From the NCBI GenBank assembly GCA_964007475.1, contig OZ023275.1, forward strand, positions 21,431,829-21,495,828: a DNA stretch of 64,000 nucleotides, in the 5' to 3' direction. The stretch is from Hybos culiciformis (Eukaryota; Arthropoda; Insecta; Diptera; Hybotidae). The position numbers were made by a program, and so were the translations under genes. The notes beneath the pieces are model-generated. The model did no database searches, had not been told where the DNA came from, and saw only the letters and a list, made by a program, of their open reading frames with translations. This document shows positions 1-12,790 of this stretch, in pieces. How positions within the stretch are numbered: position 1 is the stretch's first letter; each line of letters begins with the position of its first letter.

Positions 1-611
1 TTTTGATGTGTATAAAATAGTTGGGTTACATAAAAAACTGCATAAATAAATTGTTTAAAATTGTTTTATTGTAAAAGTATATTTATTGGAATCAAAATTG
101 ATTTCATTCATGAGCATTGATTGAAAAAACAATAATATATTATAGTATGTATATACTATTATATATGTACTATACACATTATACTACACAAGAAAAATTT
201 TTGGTAAATAAAAACCAAAGAAAATTTTAGACGAATAAATTTATTTAGTTAAAAAATAAAATTAATGGTTTAAAAAAAAGATCACAACAAAATTGACGTT
301 CGAAACCTAACTTGGTTTTAACAGAATATTATTTCAAATGCATATCAACACACAACAAAAAGTGCTGACAGGTTGATATGAAATATTTATTTCCCGCAAT
401 TTACATATATGTTCGTAATTCGGTTAGTGGTTGGTAAAATATGGTTAAAATAATTTATCATACCAAAACCGTAAAGAGAAAAATGATTTTTCTTTAAATT
501 TAAGAAAATTAAAATTCCATTTTGGATGTTTTTTCTTTCAATAATAATAATGTAATTTAATTTCCATAAAAACTAATCAAGGTATTAGCTTCGCTTTAAT
601 TGTAGATAATA

Positions 612-700
612 TAGACCTGGCTCCGAGGTGCATGATCCGGATTTTTGCAATTTTAACTTTTTCAGGCGAAATTGAACTTTGAAAATTTTGTAAATATTTG
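612..700 (-). repeat. Weak partial copy of the 31.7-kb interspersed repeat family
   Basis: The stretch with GGCTCCGAGGTG, then CGGATTTTT and a run of T with GGCGAAATTGAA, lines up with 53535-53640 (AGCTCCACGGTG, GACGGATTTTT, GGCTAAAATTGAA). It has the same orientation as 53440-53735, i.e. opposite to the 31.7-kb copies. The match is diverged and low complexity, so confidence is limited. Confidence 0.4.
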
Positions 701-3681
701 TGAGGAAACCAATTATTTTGAAAATTAATTAATTGATAAGACAAAACAAAATATTTTTAATTTGCGGTTCCAGAGTTGTTATCACTGTTATTTTGTTTTT
801 AAACGTTATCGCAGTAAATCACAAGTGAAGGATCCTAATTGTTTAATTACGCAGATTGTTAATTTTTAATTAGATTTATTTTCTATACACCTATTAGTCT
901 ATTTAAAATAACGTTTTAATTAAAATATAATAATCAGATAAAAATTCTTAAATTTTTTTATGTGTATCTTTTTTAAATCATTCTCTCCATACAATAATTC
1001 ACAAGATTGTATATTATTACTTTACTATATTTACTATACAGTGTATATATACTGTATATAATAATGTTCGTATAATATTCTGCGATATAATCATGTTAAT
1101 GGCGAGAAAATAAACAAATTTTATAATAAAACTAGATATTAACGTAGATTCATGAATAAAATATATTGTATGTACTTTTTTCCAACAACATACCGTAGTT
1201 TCAAAATGTGTAGCACATGTTTTTAGAATAAAATTTGAATAATAATGTGCCACAATAACGTCAGGAGACGTCAATTTTCTCCTTATTAATATACATATTA
1301 AATTTCTCTTATACTGAGGAAAATTATAATAAAATATAAGCAATCTGTTAAATGTATTTTGAGAGTTAACCCTTAAGCTTTATTCTCTAAAATGTACACT
1401 TTAGTTTTTTTTTTGTCAAATTGTATTATCTTGATTTTTTATTAGCAGCCTTATGATGATAATTTTCGGGTCGCAACTATAAATTTTAATAATATGTTTT
1501 GTATATCAGTTTCATAAAAAAAAATTATATTTTTTTAAAATAAATACTATTTTTATTAGATATCAAAAAATAAAATATCTTTTTTCCCCATAGAAAAAAA
1601 AAGAAAGGAGCAACATTATTTCGAGAGAGGATATTATCATGGAAAAAGGACAAACAAATTTTGTGTTATATTGCTTCAATTCTGAACTTGTTTTTGTGTT
1701 TTACGAAATAATAAAATTAATACACTATTTTTATAGATATAATATAACAGAAACTCAGTTCTAAACAGATTTTCGTTAGTAAAGGATGAATGAAGATTTT
1801 TGATACATATTAAGAAAGGATAGCGGCGGTATTGATTGCCGTAAATAAAGAAATTTTTGTAAAATTATTTTAATCTAGAGATTATATAAAATTATTTTAC
1901 ATCATTAATAATTAAAATACAATCCCATATAAATCTTTATTGTCGATAATTACACTTGTTTACTATTCGGTTTACTATTTTGACATTTATTTTTATTACT
2001 GATTATTGTTGATTTTAATTGAATACTATGTATTATATTGATTTTGTATATTTGAACTATTATTGTTATATTTATAAGCTATTATTAGGTACTAATTATT
2101 TCAATAATAAACAAATAATAAGATAATTATGTTTTAAATTAGGTATAAATAAGGAAAAAAAATTCTAGAAATTGAATTTTTTATTGATATTTTAATTCTT
2201 TCTTGCCGCGCTAGTTATAATTTTATTGCTGTCCTTGATTCATAAGTATTTTCATTACATTGTATTTGATCGAGATAGAATAGATGTAACAGGTAGCTCT
2301 ATTGAGTTCTATTCTAGCGGGTAGTTCTGTTTAACTCTAATAAAGGAGTCTAGTAGTTAAGTGTTATAAAACTTTGAAAAGTTAAAAGTTAATGATTGTT
2401 GTGATTTGCCACTGCCTTTAAAAAGAATTTGATGAACATTAAAAACAAATTCTTTTGACAGAATTTTAACGAGTTTAAAATTTCAAATTATGTGAACGTA
2501 ATGATGATGATGAAGCTAAGACTCGAAGTGAGTGAACTTAATATATTAATATTAGTATTAACAGTAGTATTATACAGAATAAACTAAACACTAAATTTAT
2601 TTATTTAAATGGTGTGAATTAAAGATTTGTTTTGATATTAACAAAAAAATTAAGAATTTATATGGATATTACAGTAGGTACATCATATTCATTAAGTTTA
2701 ATTAAATCTTATTTTTAATTAAGTTTTCAGCATAATAATATTATGCTACATATGCATATTTTATATTTATATATATTTTTCACATAATGTTATATGGAAA
2801 TAATTTTACTGTTTCCTATGGCAATAATTTAAGAAATTTTTTTACGTATATTTAACAAAAAAAATCTTCTTTATCCAGTTTTACTATTTTACCTATATAA
2901 AAAATTGAACTTAGATTGCGGCTGAAGATGGAGTACATCTCATCTCAGGCAATTTGGTTGTGATTTGCATCACATAAAAATAGTTAAACTTTGATCGAGA
3001 GAGTTCTGATGACTTTAATAAAATTTGTATGCCTTTGCACACAGAAGCATAATTTTAATGACTATAATTGCATTATGTATTAAAAAGTTAAATTTTAAAT
3101 AATTGACTGCGGAGTTGGCTCATTATGAACAAGGTTCGATGAACAAATTAATGGTTGTAGACAGAAAATATAAAAAAAATAAATTTGAATAATACTATTT
3201 TATCTCCGTACTAATAATAAATTAAAATATAAAATTTATCCTTGATTTTTCTTTTTAATATAAAAAGGACAATATTATTTTGAAAGGGTATAAAAGTTGT
3301 ACCTTTGAAAGAAAAATAAATCAGTTATTTTTTTTTTTTCAACTTTTAGACAGAGAATAATATTATCCTTGTTATGAGTTTTCTTTTGTAAACAAATAAA
3401 ATATGAATGAAAACCCTTTCCATTTGATTATGATTTACGTCATGATGAGTTAGCCATAAATAAATAAAATTTTATAAAATATATGTTGTCTGCGGTGTTC
3501 TTGACCAGAAGTTTTTCATTTTATGTTCTCCTCTAACCATAATCTTTTCATTATTGTCACATTTTAATGTTCAACTTAAAGTTACAGTATATTAGTTAGC
3601 GCATGTATATGCTCATATTAAAAAGTTTCAAAAGAAAATTGTATTAAGAAAAATTGATATTTTAATGAAAAACACACACGT

Positions 3682-3744
3682 GTAATTTTGTCAGGAGCGC
3701 TTACCATTTTGTAAGGAGCCGTTGTGATTTTGTGAGGAGTGCTT
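3682..3744. repeat. Three tandem 21-bp units
   Basis: The units start at 3682, 3703 and 3724 and share the core ATTTTGTnAGGAG followed by a GC-richer tail. The period is exactly 21 bp, but the second unit runs into an in-frame TAA, so there is no evidence that it is coding. It stands out as less AT-rich than its surroundings. Confidence 0.7.
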
Positions 3745-4774
3745 GAGATACGCGGAGCACACACGGAAAACCTATCTAATACAGAGTCTAAAAATCTTTT
3801 GATAGAACAATTTTTAAAATATAACTTGTAAATAAAGTTCTTAAAACTTGCAAGTTTTCATTTTTTGTCTATTAAAACATGTGTTCAAATTGTTCTTGGT
3901 ATCTTCTTTGACTATATTTAATTTTAAAAAATAAAACCATTGTAAAAAACCTATGTACATTGTATACTGTATGCGTTGTATAATAAATAAAACACATATA
4001 GTAATAACATAAAAAAGGGAATATACATTATATGTACATACTCGTATATTACAATCATTTTTGAATCATTATTTTCTCTCATTATATTTTAATTAACATC
4101 GGTTCTTTGAAAAATTTTGGTTAATTACTATAAAATATTATTTTGGTTTATAAATAGCTCTTTTTTTGGAATTTCAGGTTTTTATTGTCTATATTTGCTA
4201 TTTCAATTTCTATAAATGCGTATATAATTTAAAATCTATAAATTATGTATAATATAACATTAAATAAAGTTGCTAAAAATTTATGTTCGGAATATTATTC
4301 GAAATTTACTTAATGCAGTTTCAACGCTAAATATATCATGCTTAGGAGGAGATCTAAGAGTATTTATTTCTTCCATGACAAAAAAACTCAATCTCGATAT
4401 TATTTTGAAATCAAAAAATGTGATGAACAAATTCAATGGAATATAAGTTAAGTTATAAAAAAAATGAATTCCTCCATCCGTCGTGCAAAATGATATTTTA
4501 TTTGAGAATTACAACATTCGAAAGCAGAATGTTGAATTTTTTGAACTTCATTTTCTTAATTTTCTGTACAAAATATGAAATACAAGCATGTTATGATAAT
4601 TTTCCATAGAGTTGGTTTTCAAATAATTCTTTTTAAAGCGGATAGAAAAACTTGCGAATTTTATTTTTATAATAAAACTAATTACATAAATTTTGTATAT
4701 CATATAAAGTGTATGTAAAAAAATTAATTTACTGTGCGTATATGTTGATGTTTTTAAATAATGTTATGTTCTAT

Positions 4775-4991
4775 CATAGATTAAGAATACAGAAAGATGG
4801 GAAGCTTCATACAACATTATTTTTGGTATTTTTAAGTCAATGTGTTAGTAAAACAAAATAAAATACGTGATAATTATCAATGTATGAAAAGAATTTTATT
4901 TAGTTTTACTAACACCTTCACAATAAAATACCAAAAAAGACTGAAAAAATGTTGTATGAAGCTTCCAATCTTTCTGTATTCTTAATCTATG
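4775..4991. mobile_element. 217-bp foldback MITE
   Basis: The element folds back almost completely. The left end CATAGATTAAGAATACAG is mirrored at the right end, and about 43 of the outer 44 bp pair, with further pairing through GTGTTAGTAAAAC. The direct repeat GTTCTAT flanks both sides (4768-4774 and 4992-4998), consistent with a 7-bp target-site duplication (or 8 bp with one mismatch). It has no coding capacity, so it is a non-autonomous DNA transposon. The superfamily is not assigned; 7-8 bp would fit hAT- or P-like elements, but the termini do not match the usual CAG-type hAT ends. Confidence 0.85.
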
Positions 4992-5862
4992 GTTCTATTT
5001 ATCTATAAATACTATGACTTTGTTTAAAAGGGCCCAGATAGTTTTTAAAATTATTGTTTTCAATTTAATGTTTGAATTTTGTTTTTATATAGAAAATTCC
5101 AAACTTTATAATTAAATTTTGCACTTTAAAAGTTATACACATAAATAACAAAAATATATATACTTATATGTATCTATTTTCAAATATAATTAAATTTGAA
5201 ACAATCTTTTTAGTACACGTTACAAAAAATATTCATACATATTTTCAGGTAGTCACAACCAGTATTCAATTTCTGAAAAAATATATTTTTCTCGGAAATT
5301 AAAGATATAAAATGCTTTCAAAATTAATTTTAGCTTATAAAGCAAACATTTTTTTTTTAATTTTGTTAAAAATGACGTAAATTTAAATGTAATAAATATG
5401 TTCTTTAATTATGTATGTTTAATGTGATTGCATAAAATGTATAATTGGGATTAATATTATTCGACTGTCGCATCGCAGAAGTTCTTTTACGCACAACAAA
5501 AGAAACTGTGATCTATAACTATTCATACGTCCGTCCGTCGAAATTATATATGATATATATGAACATATGTAGCGTTGTATTGAATTTTAGGGCCTAGTGA
5601 TTAGAATAAGTTTAAAAATGTTTACATTTATTAAGAAACATTACTAGTGGATCTCGAGACAAATCTTTCTGACTTTTAAAGAAACTGTTAATGAAAAATA
5701 ATTAAATTTCAGTTATTGAAAATATTTTTGAATTAAATATGGTTTTTAAATTGGATTACCAAAAAATTGTACATACATCATAAAACCACAAATACACAAA
5801 ATATGGCTTTTGAACAAACATTTTAAGTTATTTAATGATTTACCAAAGAAGAAAGAAAAAAT

Positions 5863-7153
5863 GGGGGGGTGCCTTAACGTCAAGTGACATAAAGTCAATT
5901 GACTTTAAGTCGCTTTCAAAATGACATAAAGTCAATTGATTTTATGTCTTTTCCTAAAATGTGACATAAGGTCAATTGACTTTATGTCACTGTAGATCTT
6001 GATTTTATGTCACATTTTAGAAGAAGACGTAAAGTCAATTGACTTCATGTCGTTTTTAAAAGTGACTTAAAGTCAATTTACTTTATGTCACTTTAAATAT
6101 TTTTTGCAAAACGACTTAAGGTCAATTGGCCTTATGTCCCTTTAGATCTTGACTTTATATCCTTTTCCAAATTTATCATCATTCTCTGCATCAGACGAAA
6201 AATGAAATAAGACCGCAACCAAAATCATTGCGGCCTTATTTCATTTTGCAAAATGAAATAAGGCCGCGACAAAAAAAAATTTTTTTTGGAAGGCTAATTT
6301 TATTTTTGTAAATGAAATAAGGCCGCGTTGTAATTTCATGTTTCAAAATAAAATAAGACTTCGATAAAAAATCTTGTGAGGTGAGCACACAGGGGAGGAG
6401 GCAGCAGGGCGGCCGTTGGTCAGTGGGATTTGCGGCGCTAGTCTTATTTCATTTATAAAAATGAAATTAGACCTCCGATAATTTTTTTTTGTCGCGGTCT
6501 TATTTCATTTTTCAGAATGAAATAAGGCCGCGAAGTTTTTTGTTGCGGTCTTATTTCATTTTTCAAAATCCAATAAGGCTGTGAGCACTTTTTTGCGGTC
6601 TTATTTCATTTTTCAAACTGAAATTAGACCGCAACAAAAAACCTATCGCGGCCTTATTTCACGCGGCCTTATTTTACGCGGCCTTATTTCACTGCGCCCA
6701 TATTAGCTCATGATTCTTTTTTTTTTTTAATTTTATTTGCATATAATAATATTAGTTTTATTGTTTTACAGTTCATTCTTAGACCAATAAGAACAATCTA
6801 TTTATTGAACATTATCAAAAAAATATATTTTGACTTTATGTCTTTTTTGCAAAGCGACATAAGGTCAATTGACTTTATGTTTCTTCAGATCTTGACTTTA
6901 TGTCGCATTTTAAAAGAAGACATAAAATCAATTGACTTTATGTCGTTTTGAAAGTAACTTAAAGTCAATTGACTTTATGTCACTTTTCATTTTTTTTGCA
7001 AAGCGACATAAGGTCATTTGACTTTAGGTCACTTTAAATCTTGACTTTATGTCACTTTTTAGAAAAAGACATAAGATCAATTGACTTTATGTCGTTTTGA
7101 AAGTGACTTAAAGTCAATTGACTTTATGTCACTTGACGTTAAGTCACCCCCCC
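5863..7153. mobile_element. Foldback (FB-like) element built from stacked palindromes
   Basis: The element starts with seven G and ends with seven C. It is flanked by a perfect 9-bp direct repeat AGAAAAAAT (5854-5862 and 7154-7162). Both arms (5863-6170 and about 6825-7153) consist of repeated palindromes around AAAGTCAATTGACTTT, spaced by GTGACATAA and TTATGTCAC. The centre (about 6195-6700) holds a second palindromic repeat family based on AATGAAATAAGGCCGCG, in both orientations, and a GC-rich island at about 6376-6440. Nothing in it looks coding. Long arms made of short repeats with 9-bp duplications are characteristic of Drosophila Foldback elements; a Mutator-like non-autonomous element is the alternative. 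Confidence 0.85.
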
Positions 7154-7162
7154 AGAAAAAAT

Positions 7163-10100
7163 ACAGAACAGTGCCTCATAAATGAAGAACAACGACCGAT
7201 TTCAATATTTAGATTTAAAATATTTCCGGAATATTGTTTTTTGTATTTTCTCTAATATCGCGCTCTGTTCATGCATCAACTTTCAACGAAATCTGCTTTA
7301 AGTCCCCCAGTCCGAATACTTTAGTTATAATCGGGGATAAACTTTTTTTTTATGTTCCATCAACTTATATACCAACTTTTATGGAAACCCATTTGCAGTC
7401 CCCAGTCAGAGTTCTTGGACCCAATGAAGGTGTTTCAATTTTTTTAGTTTTCTTTTATCCATCACTTCCCACATACTAATTTTTATCAGAATCTATTCCA
7501 AAATTTAAAATATAATAAAAAATAATTTTGAGCCTTGGGCGGTTGGGAGCTTTTAAGTCCGTTTCGAACTCTTAGAATCTCAGACTTTAGCTTATCTGAA
7601 CGAGTTGACGTTGCTCATAAACGATCATATAAACATAAACGATACAAAATCCCAAATAGTTTATTTATAAGCATTTCAGTGCACGACAGACAGAGGGACA
7701 AACAGAAAGTAAAAACATACTGTCCGTTTTTTTCTCATTTTTCATGAAAAACGGACTAAAAATTAAAATAAAATAATTGGACTAATTGGCAGGTCAATAG
7801 ACTTTATGTTTAGTTAATAAGTAAGAGCATATATATAGTTTAATGAGTTAAAATGCGGTTTTTTGAATAACAACAAATCAAATAAAATAAATAAAATTTT
7901 GTGTACCTAGATAAAAATTAGAACTACCTATACAGGTTATACATATTATTGTAAAGAAAATGCTTTGGCTTTTTGAATAATAATAATAATAATAAAATAA
8001 ATTTTGCTGGAGAAAACAATTCCCGCAATAATTTTCTTTTTTTTTTTTTTATTATTTTTTTTTTTATGCTTTATACATTTTTTTATTCTTTAATGTTGCG
8101 TTAAATTTTGTGTGAATTTTTATTTTTTACGCAAAATTCTTAAAATAAAGAAAAAAAAAAAAAAAAATAAGAAAACAAAATACAAAAAAAATAAAAAATA
8201 CGATGAAAATGAATGAAAATGGCTTATGATCCAAATAAAGCAGATTAACATTTACCTTTTTTTTTTTTTTTTTGAATAAATATGCGAAAAGCTGTAAATG
8301 GGAAATTTATTTTTTTTTTTTTGTTTTTATGCTTTTCATTTCAAAAATATGAAATAAATTCTTTTTTTTTTCAAAAGGATAAACTAAATATTATATTGTA
8401 TATAAATATATAGATATATATATATATGTTATGTATATGCTTATAAAATAAAAATAAAAAACGTATACACTTATTTATATAGAAATGTAAATCTTGGTCA
8501 ATTAAACTCGAAATGAAAAAAGATATAAAAATTCTTTTTTTTTTTAAAGAAAAATTTTACTAAATTTTAAATAGAAAACATTTAACAAGAAAAAAAAAAT
8601 AAAAAAAATTAAATATGAAACAAAATTTTTATTGAAAAGGATTTTATAATTCAAATCTGTGTATATTCTCTATATATATATTATATTATATAGGTATTAT
8701 GTTTTATATGCTTGGGAAGAAGAAGAAAAAAAAAAGGATTCTTAATTCAAAAAGGATAAAAATTTTTCAAACATAGAAGAAACATTTTATAATGGCATGT
8801 AAAATATATATTTTTTCTTTTTTTTTTTTGTACGAATAAAAACAATTTTTGTTATTTTATTCTTTTAGTTCTGGTTGGGGGGGTTTTTTTTTTTTTTTTT
8901 TTTGGTTTTTCACTCTTCCGAAATCATCATGCAGGAAATGTAGCGTTAAGATATCCTTTTTCACAGCTTAAAAACAATTTTTTTTTTGTCGCTTACTAAG
9001 TTGAAAATAAATATGTACATGTATGTATGTATGAAATATAAAAAAATCATGATTCATGAAAAAAAAATAATTCCAAATTTTTTACTTATGATTTTCTGCT
9101 CTTAGAATATGACAACAATTATATTTGATTTTAGAAAAAAAAAAATGTTTTTTGTTGGCGGGAACTCTTTTATTTTCATAGTAAAATTTTTCAATTAATC
9201 ATTCAAAAAAAAAAAAAATATGTTTTTGGAAATTTATGTTTTCTTACTTGAATTTTTTTATAAAATTGTTTTTTTTCTTGCACTTTTTAAACCATTTTCA
9301 ATTTAAAATGAATATACAATGATGCGTATTATTACCAATATATACGCAATCTTCTTTATTTTCATCCAAGCAAAGGTATACAAGTTTTCAACCAGCGGGA
9401 AAGATTGAATTAGATGCCGATTAGAGGAACCTATAAAATATTGACGATTAAAATTGGTAAAATTATTCTGGAAAATATTTTAAATACCTACACCTACGAC
9501 GACCACGGTGACAACCTCTTAAAAAGAAGGACATACATATTCAGAATATTTCTAGTTTTTGGGAAATATCTCGAGAACGCACCGTTTTTTTGAATTTTGG
9601 AGGTCGGTCCAACCGGCTGGGACCGGAATACAATTTTTAATTATGTTTTTAACAAGCCGAGGAATTTTCAACTTAAAGAATTATCAATCATTCCACAATA
9701 TAATACAATACGTGTATAGGTACGTTTAGAATATACAATACTTTATGTAAATTAGTTTAAAGACAGTTTTGATTTTGACTTTAAGATAGTTTTGAAACCT
9801 CGTATGCATTAATTACTATATTATATTAATGTATATGTGCCACCCTTATTTTCGTAAAACTTTTTTATTTCACATAAATAAAATATATTTATTTGTACCA
9901 AATATATAAATAAATGTTATATTTAAATTTTTTTCGTTCTATATTTTATGTAATAAATTACTAGTAAATTATGATTATTTGAACATGGAATTTGCTGCCT
10001 CACAATAAATAAAATTAATATTATGTACAAGTACATTATGTGCATTGGGCATCCAAGTAAAAAATTATTTAATATTAAATTTATGTAATTTCATTAGAAA

Positions 10101-12308
10101 AAAAAATTATTTTTGTAGTATTTTTGTAATAATTAAAATAATAATAATAAAAGCACTTTAATAGAAATCGGTTTGGTTTTTACAAATTTCTGAATTTCCT
10201 AATTGAATGAGATCAATGTTCCATTAAGCATCAATACACATTGCCAGTAGAAAAGATAGTATGTAGACTGAGTAGTATAGTCAGGAAAACAAAGAGTAAA
10301 TTTAATTTGTCTTTTACTTTTTGCTCCTAAAGTCTGGACTATCTTTATAAAGGTTCGAAAGTTATTTATAAAAAGTATTCGCAAATAAAAAAAAACTTGT
10401 GGTGCTATCTGTGAATAATAAAATGTTCAGTTCATCATGGTTTTACTATAATAATAAAAATATACTACGATCGTACCGAATTTTTTGGTCGAAAATTCGT
10501 TGTTCTCTCTATATCCGTTTAGCGCGCAATGTACATATTTATGTATCTCATTATATAATGTGTGTTCTTTAATACAACATAGAATACATACTTGTATTTA
10601 TAATATTATCAAAGAAATTTATTGTAGAAAAAAACATTTTTTTTTCCTTTCCTTAAAATCTTTTATGTCTTCGGAATAATAAAATGTATGGTTGTTTTTT
10701 TTTAAACATTTTATGAGGAAAACTCATTCTTAACGATATTTTATTTAAATACATAAAAAAAAAGGAATAAAAAAAATTATTCTTCCGCAATTATTATATT
10801 GGAAAAGCAACAGTTTGGTATAGTATATATATGAATAATTGTGTAAAAAGTGAAGAGAAAAAAAAAGTTTTCCTTACGGAGTTATTTAATGATTTTTTGT
10901 TAAAATTTATCTTTATAGCGATATATATATAGTCTTAGTTTAAAATTTTAGATCCAATAATAAAAATACAATAATCCATCCTCAATGAAAACTTTTGAAA
11001 GTGGATTTGATTTTAGTATTTTTTTTTTTTAAGTTATAAAATTTCCGCAGTGAATTAAGGTAATAATATAGAAATAAAAATATCGATATCGATAAAAATT
11101 ATTGTCAAAATTGATATATAAAAAATATCTGCATGATTTATATTCAGAGAATGTACGAAAATTGAGTAAATTTATAAATGTTTGATCCGCAGACTTAAAC
11201 CGAATATTTGGTTCCGAATATAAAATTTTATATAAAATTTAAGCAACAAAATTAAGTACATAGTTCTATAGTCAATAGAAGTATAAAAATTATGTATTGA
11301 CCATATAACGTATTATTGTTAAAAGAGAAATATAAATGTGTCTTGAAAATCTGACAAATAACGCTATGGCATGTAGACATCCCTTAATCGAATTATAAAA
11401 ATTGTGAAACCAAACTTCGTCCAACTCTCACTGCATCAATTCAAAAGTTCAAAGATTAATTCAACTGTGTTAATATAATTAGTTTTTAATTCAGAATTAT
11501 ATTTAAAAAAAAATAAAGTTAAATTTATCTAAAATAAAATTTAACTCAAACATATTCTGAAACTATGAACTTAAATAAAAAAAATAAAATTCAAATATTT
11601 ACTTCGAATTTTCATTTTGATTTTAAATTTTCAAAAATATTAAAAATTTCAAGAATTAAAAATTAATTGAAAATCGGATGAGAATAAATTCCCAAAACTC
11701 GGCGAATTTTCAATTTTCAACACAAAAAATTACAGGAAAATGTTAAAGAATTTGTTTTCATATGTTTTCCGGGTACTTTATGTCTATGCAATTGGGGTTT
11801 TTTTTTTCACAATTCTATTTTCCGAATAAAAATATGTCTCATTGAATCCTTTTTGAAAAAAAAAAAAAATAATTCTGTAAAAAAGTTCAAAGGAAATAAA
11901 AAATTCAAGTGAATTTCTTGTTTGAAAATAACTATATAGGAAAAATAGATTTTTTTTTTGTTATATCCCATCGAACTTATTTCAGAAAATGACGTATAAA
12001 AAAATGATTGCATGAAAAAAAAAGTTAAAGAAAATATTTCATACTTATATTTTACCCCGCAAAATATTCTTTAGAAGTTTTTCCTTTCTAACAACTTTAT
12101 TTTCTTTGGGTTGAAATCTTGATATACTTAAAACAGTATAAGTTATAAGATGAAAGAAAATTTTAGATAATATTTTTTTTTTGGAAATATAATGTAGATG
12201 TGTATTATTTAAAATCTAATTAAATTGCCTATTTACATTAAATTATGGAAAAAATATAAGAATCTTTAACAAAATTACTCTTTATGTGTGAATATAACAA
12301 CTATACAT
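7163..12308. other. AT-rich non-coding DNA with long homopolymers
   Basis: 7234-7750 is less AT-rich and holds two short open stretches, but neither resembles a known protein. The part with GACAGACAGAGGGACAAACAG looks like decayed repeat. From 7850 to 9300 the sequence is dominated by poly-A and poly-T tracts. 9537-9595 contains one copy of a repeat that also forms the 52.1-kb hairpin. No gene is supported. Confidence 0.6.
9537..9595 (+). repeat. Single copy of the ATTCAGAATATTT repeat
   Basis: ATATTCAGAATATTTCTAG, then GGGAAATATCTCGAGAACG and GCACCGTTTT, matches the arm sequence of the hairpin at 52082-52309 (TATTCAGAATATTTTTAG, CAAATATCTCGAAAA, GCACCGTTTT). It is present once here, without an opposing arm. 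It is followed by a short near-palindrome at 9601-9630 (GGTCGGTCC and GGGACCGG). Confidence 0.6.
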
Positions 12309-12790
12309 TAGTGTGGATCGATTTAGTACTAAAATTTTTTTTTTTTTAAATTTGAAAACGCCCGGGGTCCTAAAAGTTGCGAATGGGCCTAAAACTAATG
12401 TCTGAAAAATTTTAGCTCAATCGGAGTTCATCTTCTGCCTCCAACTTACCTTTGAAAATTTGGGAGAAGCCATATATGGGAAAATCAAAAAAAAATTGGA
12501 AACATTCACGAACTATTTCTTTTTGAAGATTTTTACCCTAATCTACTATAATATAATGTAGATTACAAAATTACAACATAATAACCTACTTAATGAAAAG
12601 TTAGAGTCTGCACTTTTTATTTCATACAAAAATTAATGTTTTTGTTAGAGGAATTTCAAACGAAAGTTGGAGGCAGAAAATAAAATCCGATCAACTTGAA
12701 ACTTTCCGCATATTGTTTTTATATCTAATCGCTTCGATTCGCCCCCCGGGCATGTGAGAAATCGAAAGTTTTTTATTTCGACCCGCCCTA
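12309..12790. mobile_element. Tc1/mariner-type MITE
   Basis: The ends are TA-GTGTGGATCGATTTAG and CGACCCGCCC-TA, so the element is flanked by TA on both sides. The arms are imperfect inverted repeats: CTGCCTCCAACTT near 12434 mirrors AAGTTGGAGGCAG near 12666, and GCCCGGGG near 12361 mirrors CCCCCCGGGC near 12741. TA flanks with ends reading roughly TAGnGnGGnTCGA are typical of short non-autonomous mariner-like elements common in insects. No transposase fragment was recognised. Confidence 0.7.

Larger units (their letters stand above)
1..4774. other. AT-rich non-coding DNA
   Basis: Stop codons are dense in all frames and there are many A/T homopolymers. No exon with recognisable protein similarity was seen. 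Apart from a weak interspersed-repeat copy near 612-700 and a 21-bp tandem repeat at 3682-3744, nothing could be named. Confidence 0.7.

Noticed and set aside
7234..7747. Two short plus-strand open frames
   Set aside because: No recognisable protein, no splice context, and the second part resembles a decayed dispersed repeat.
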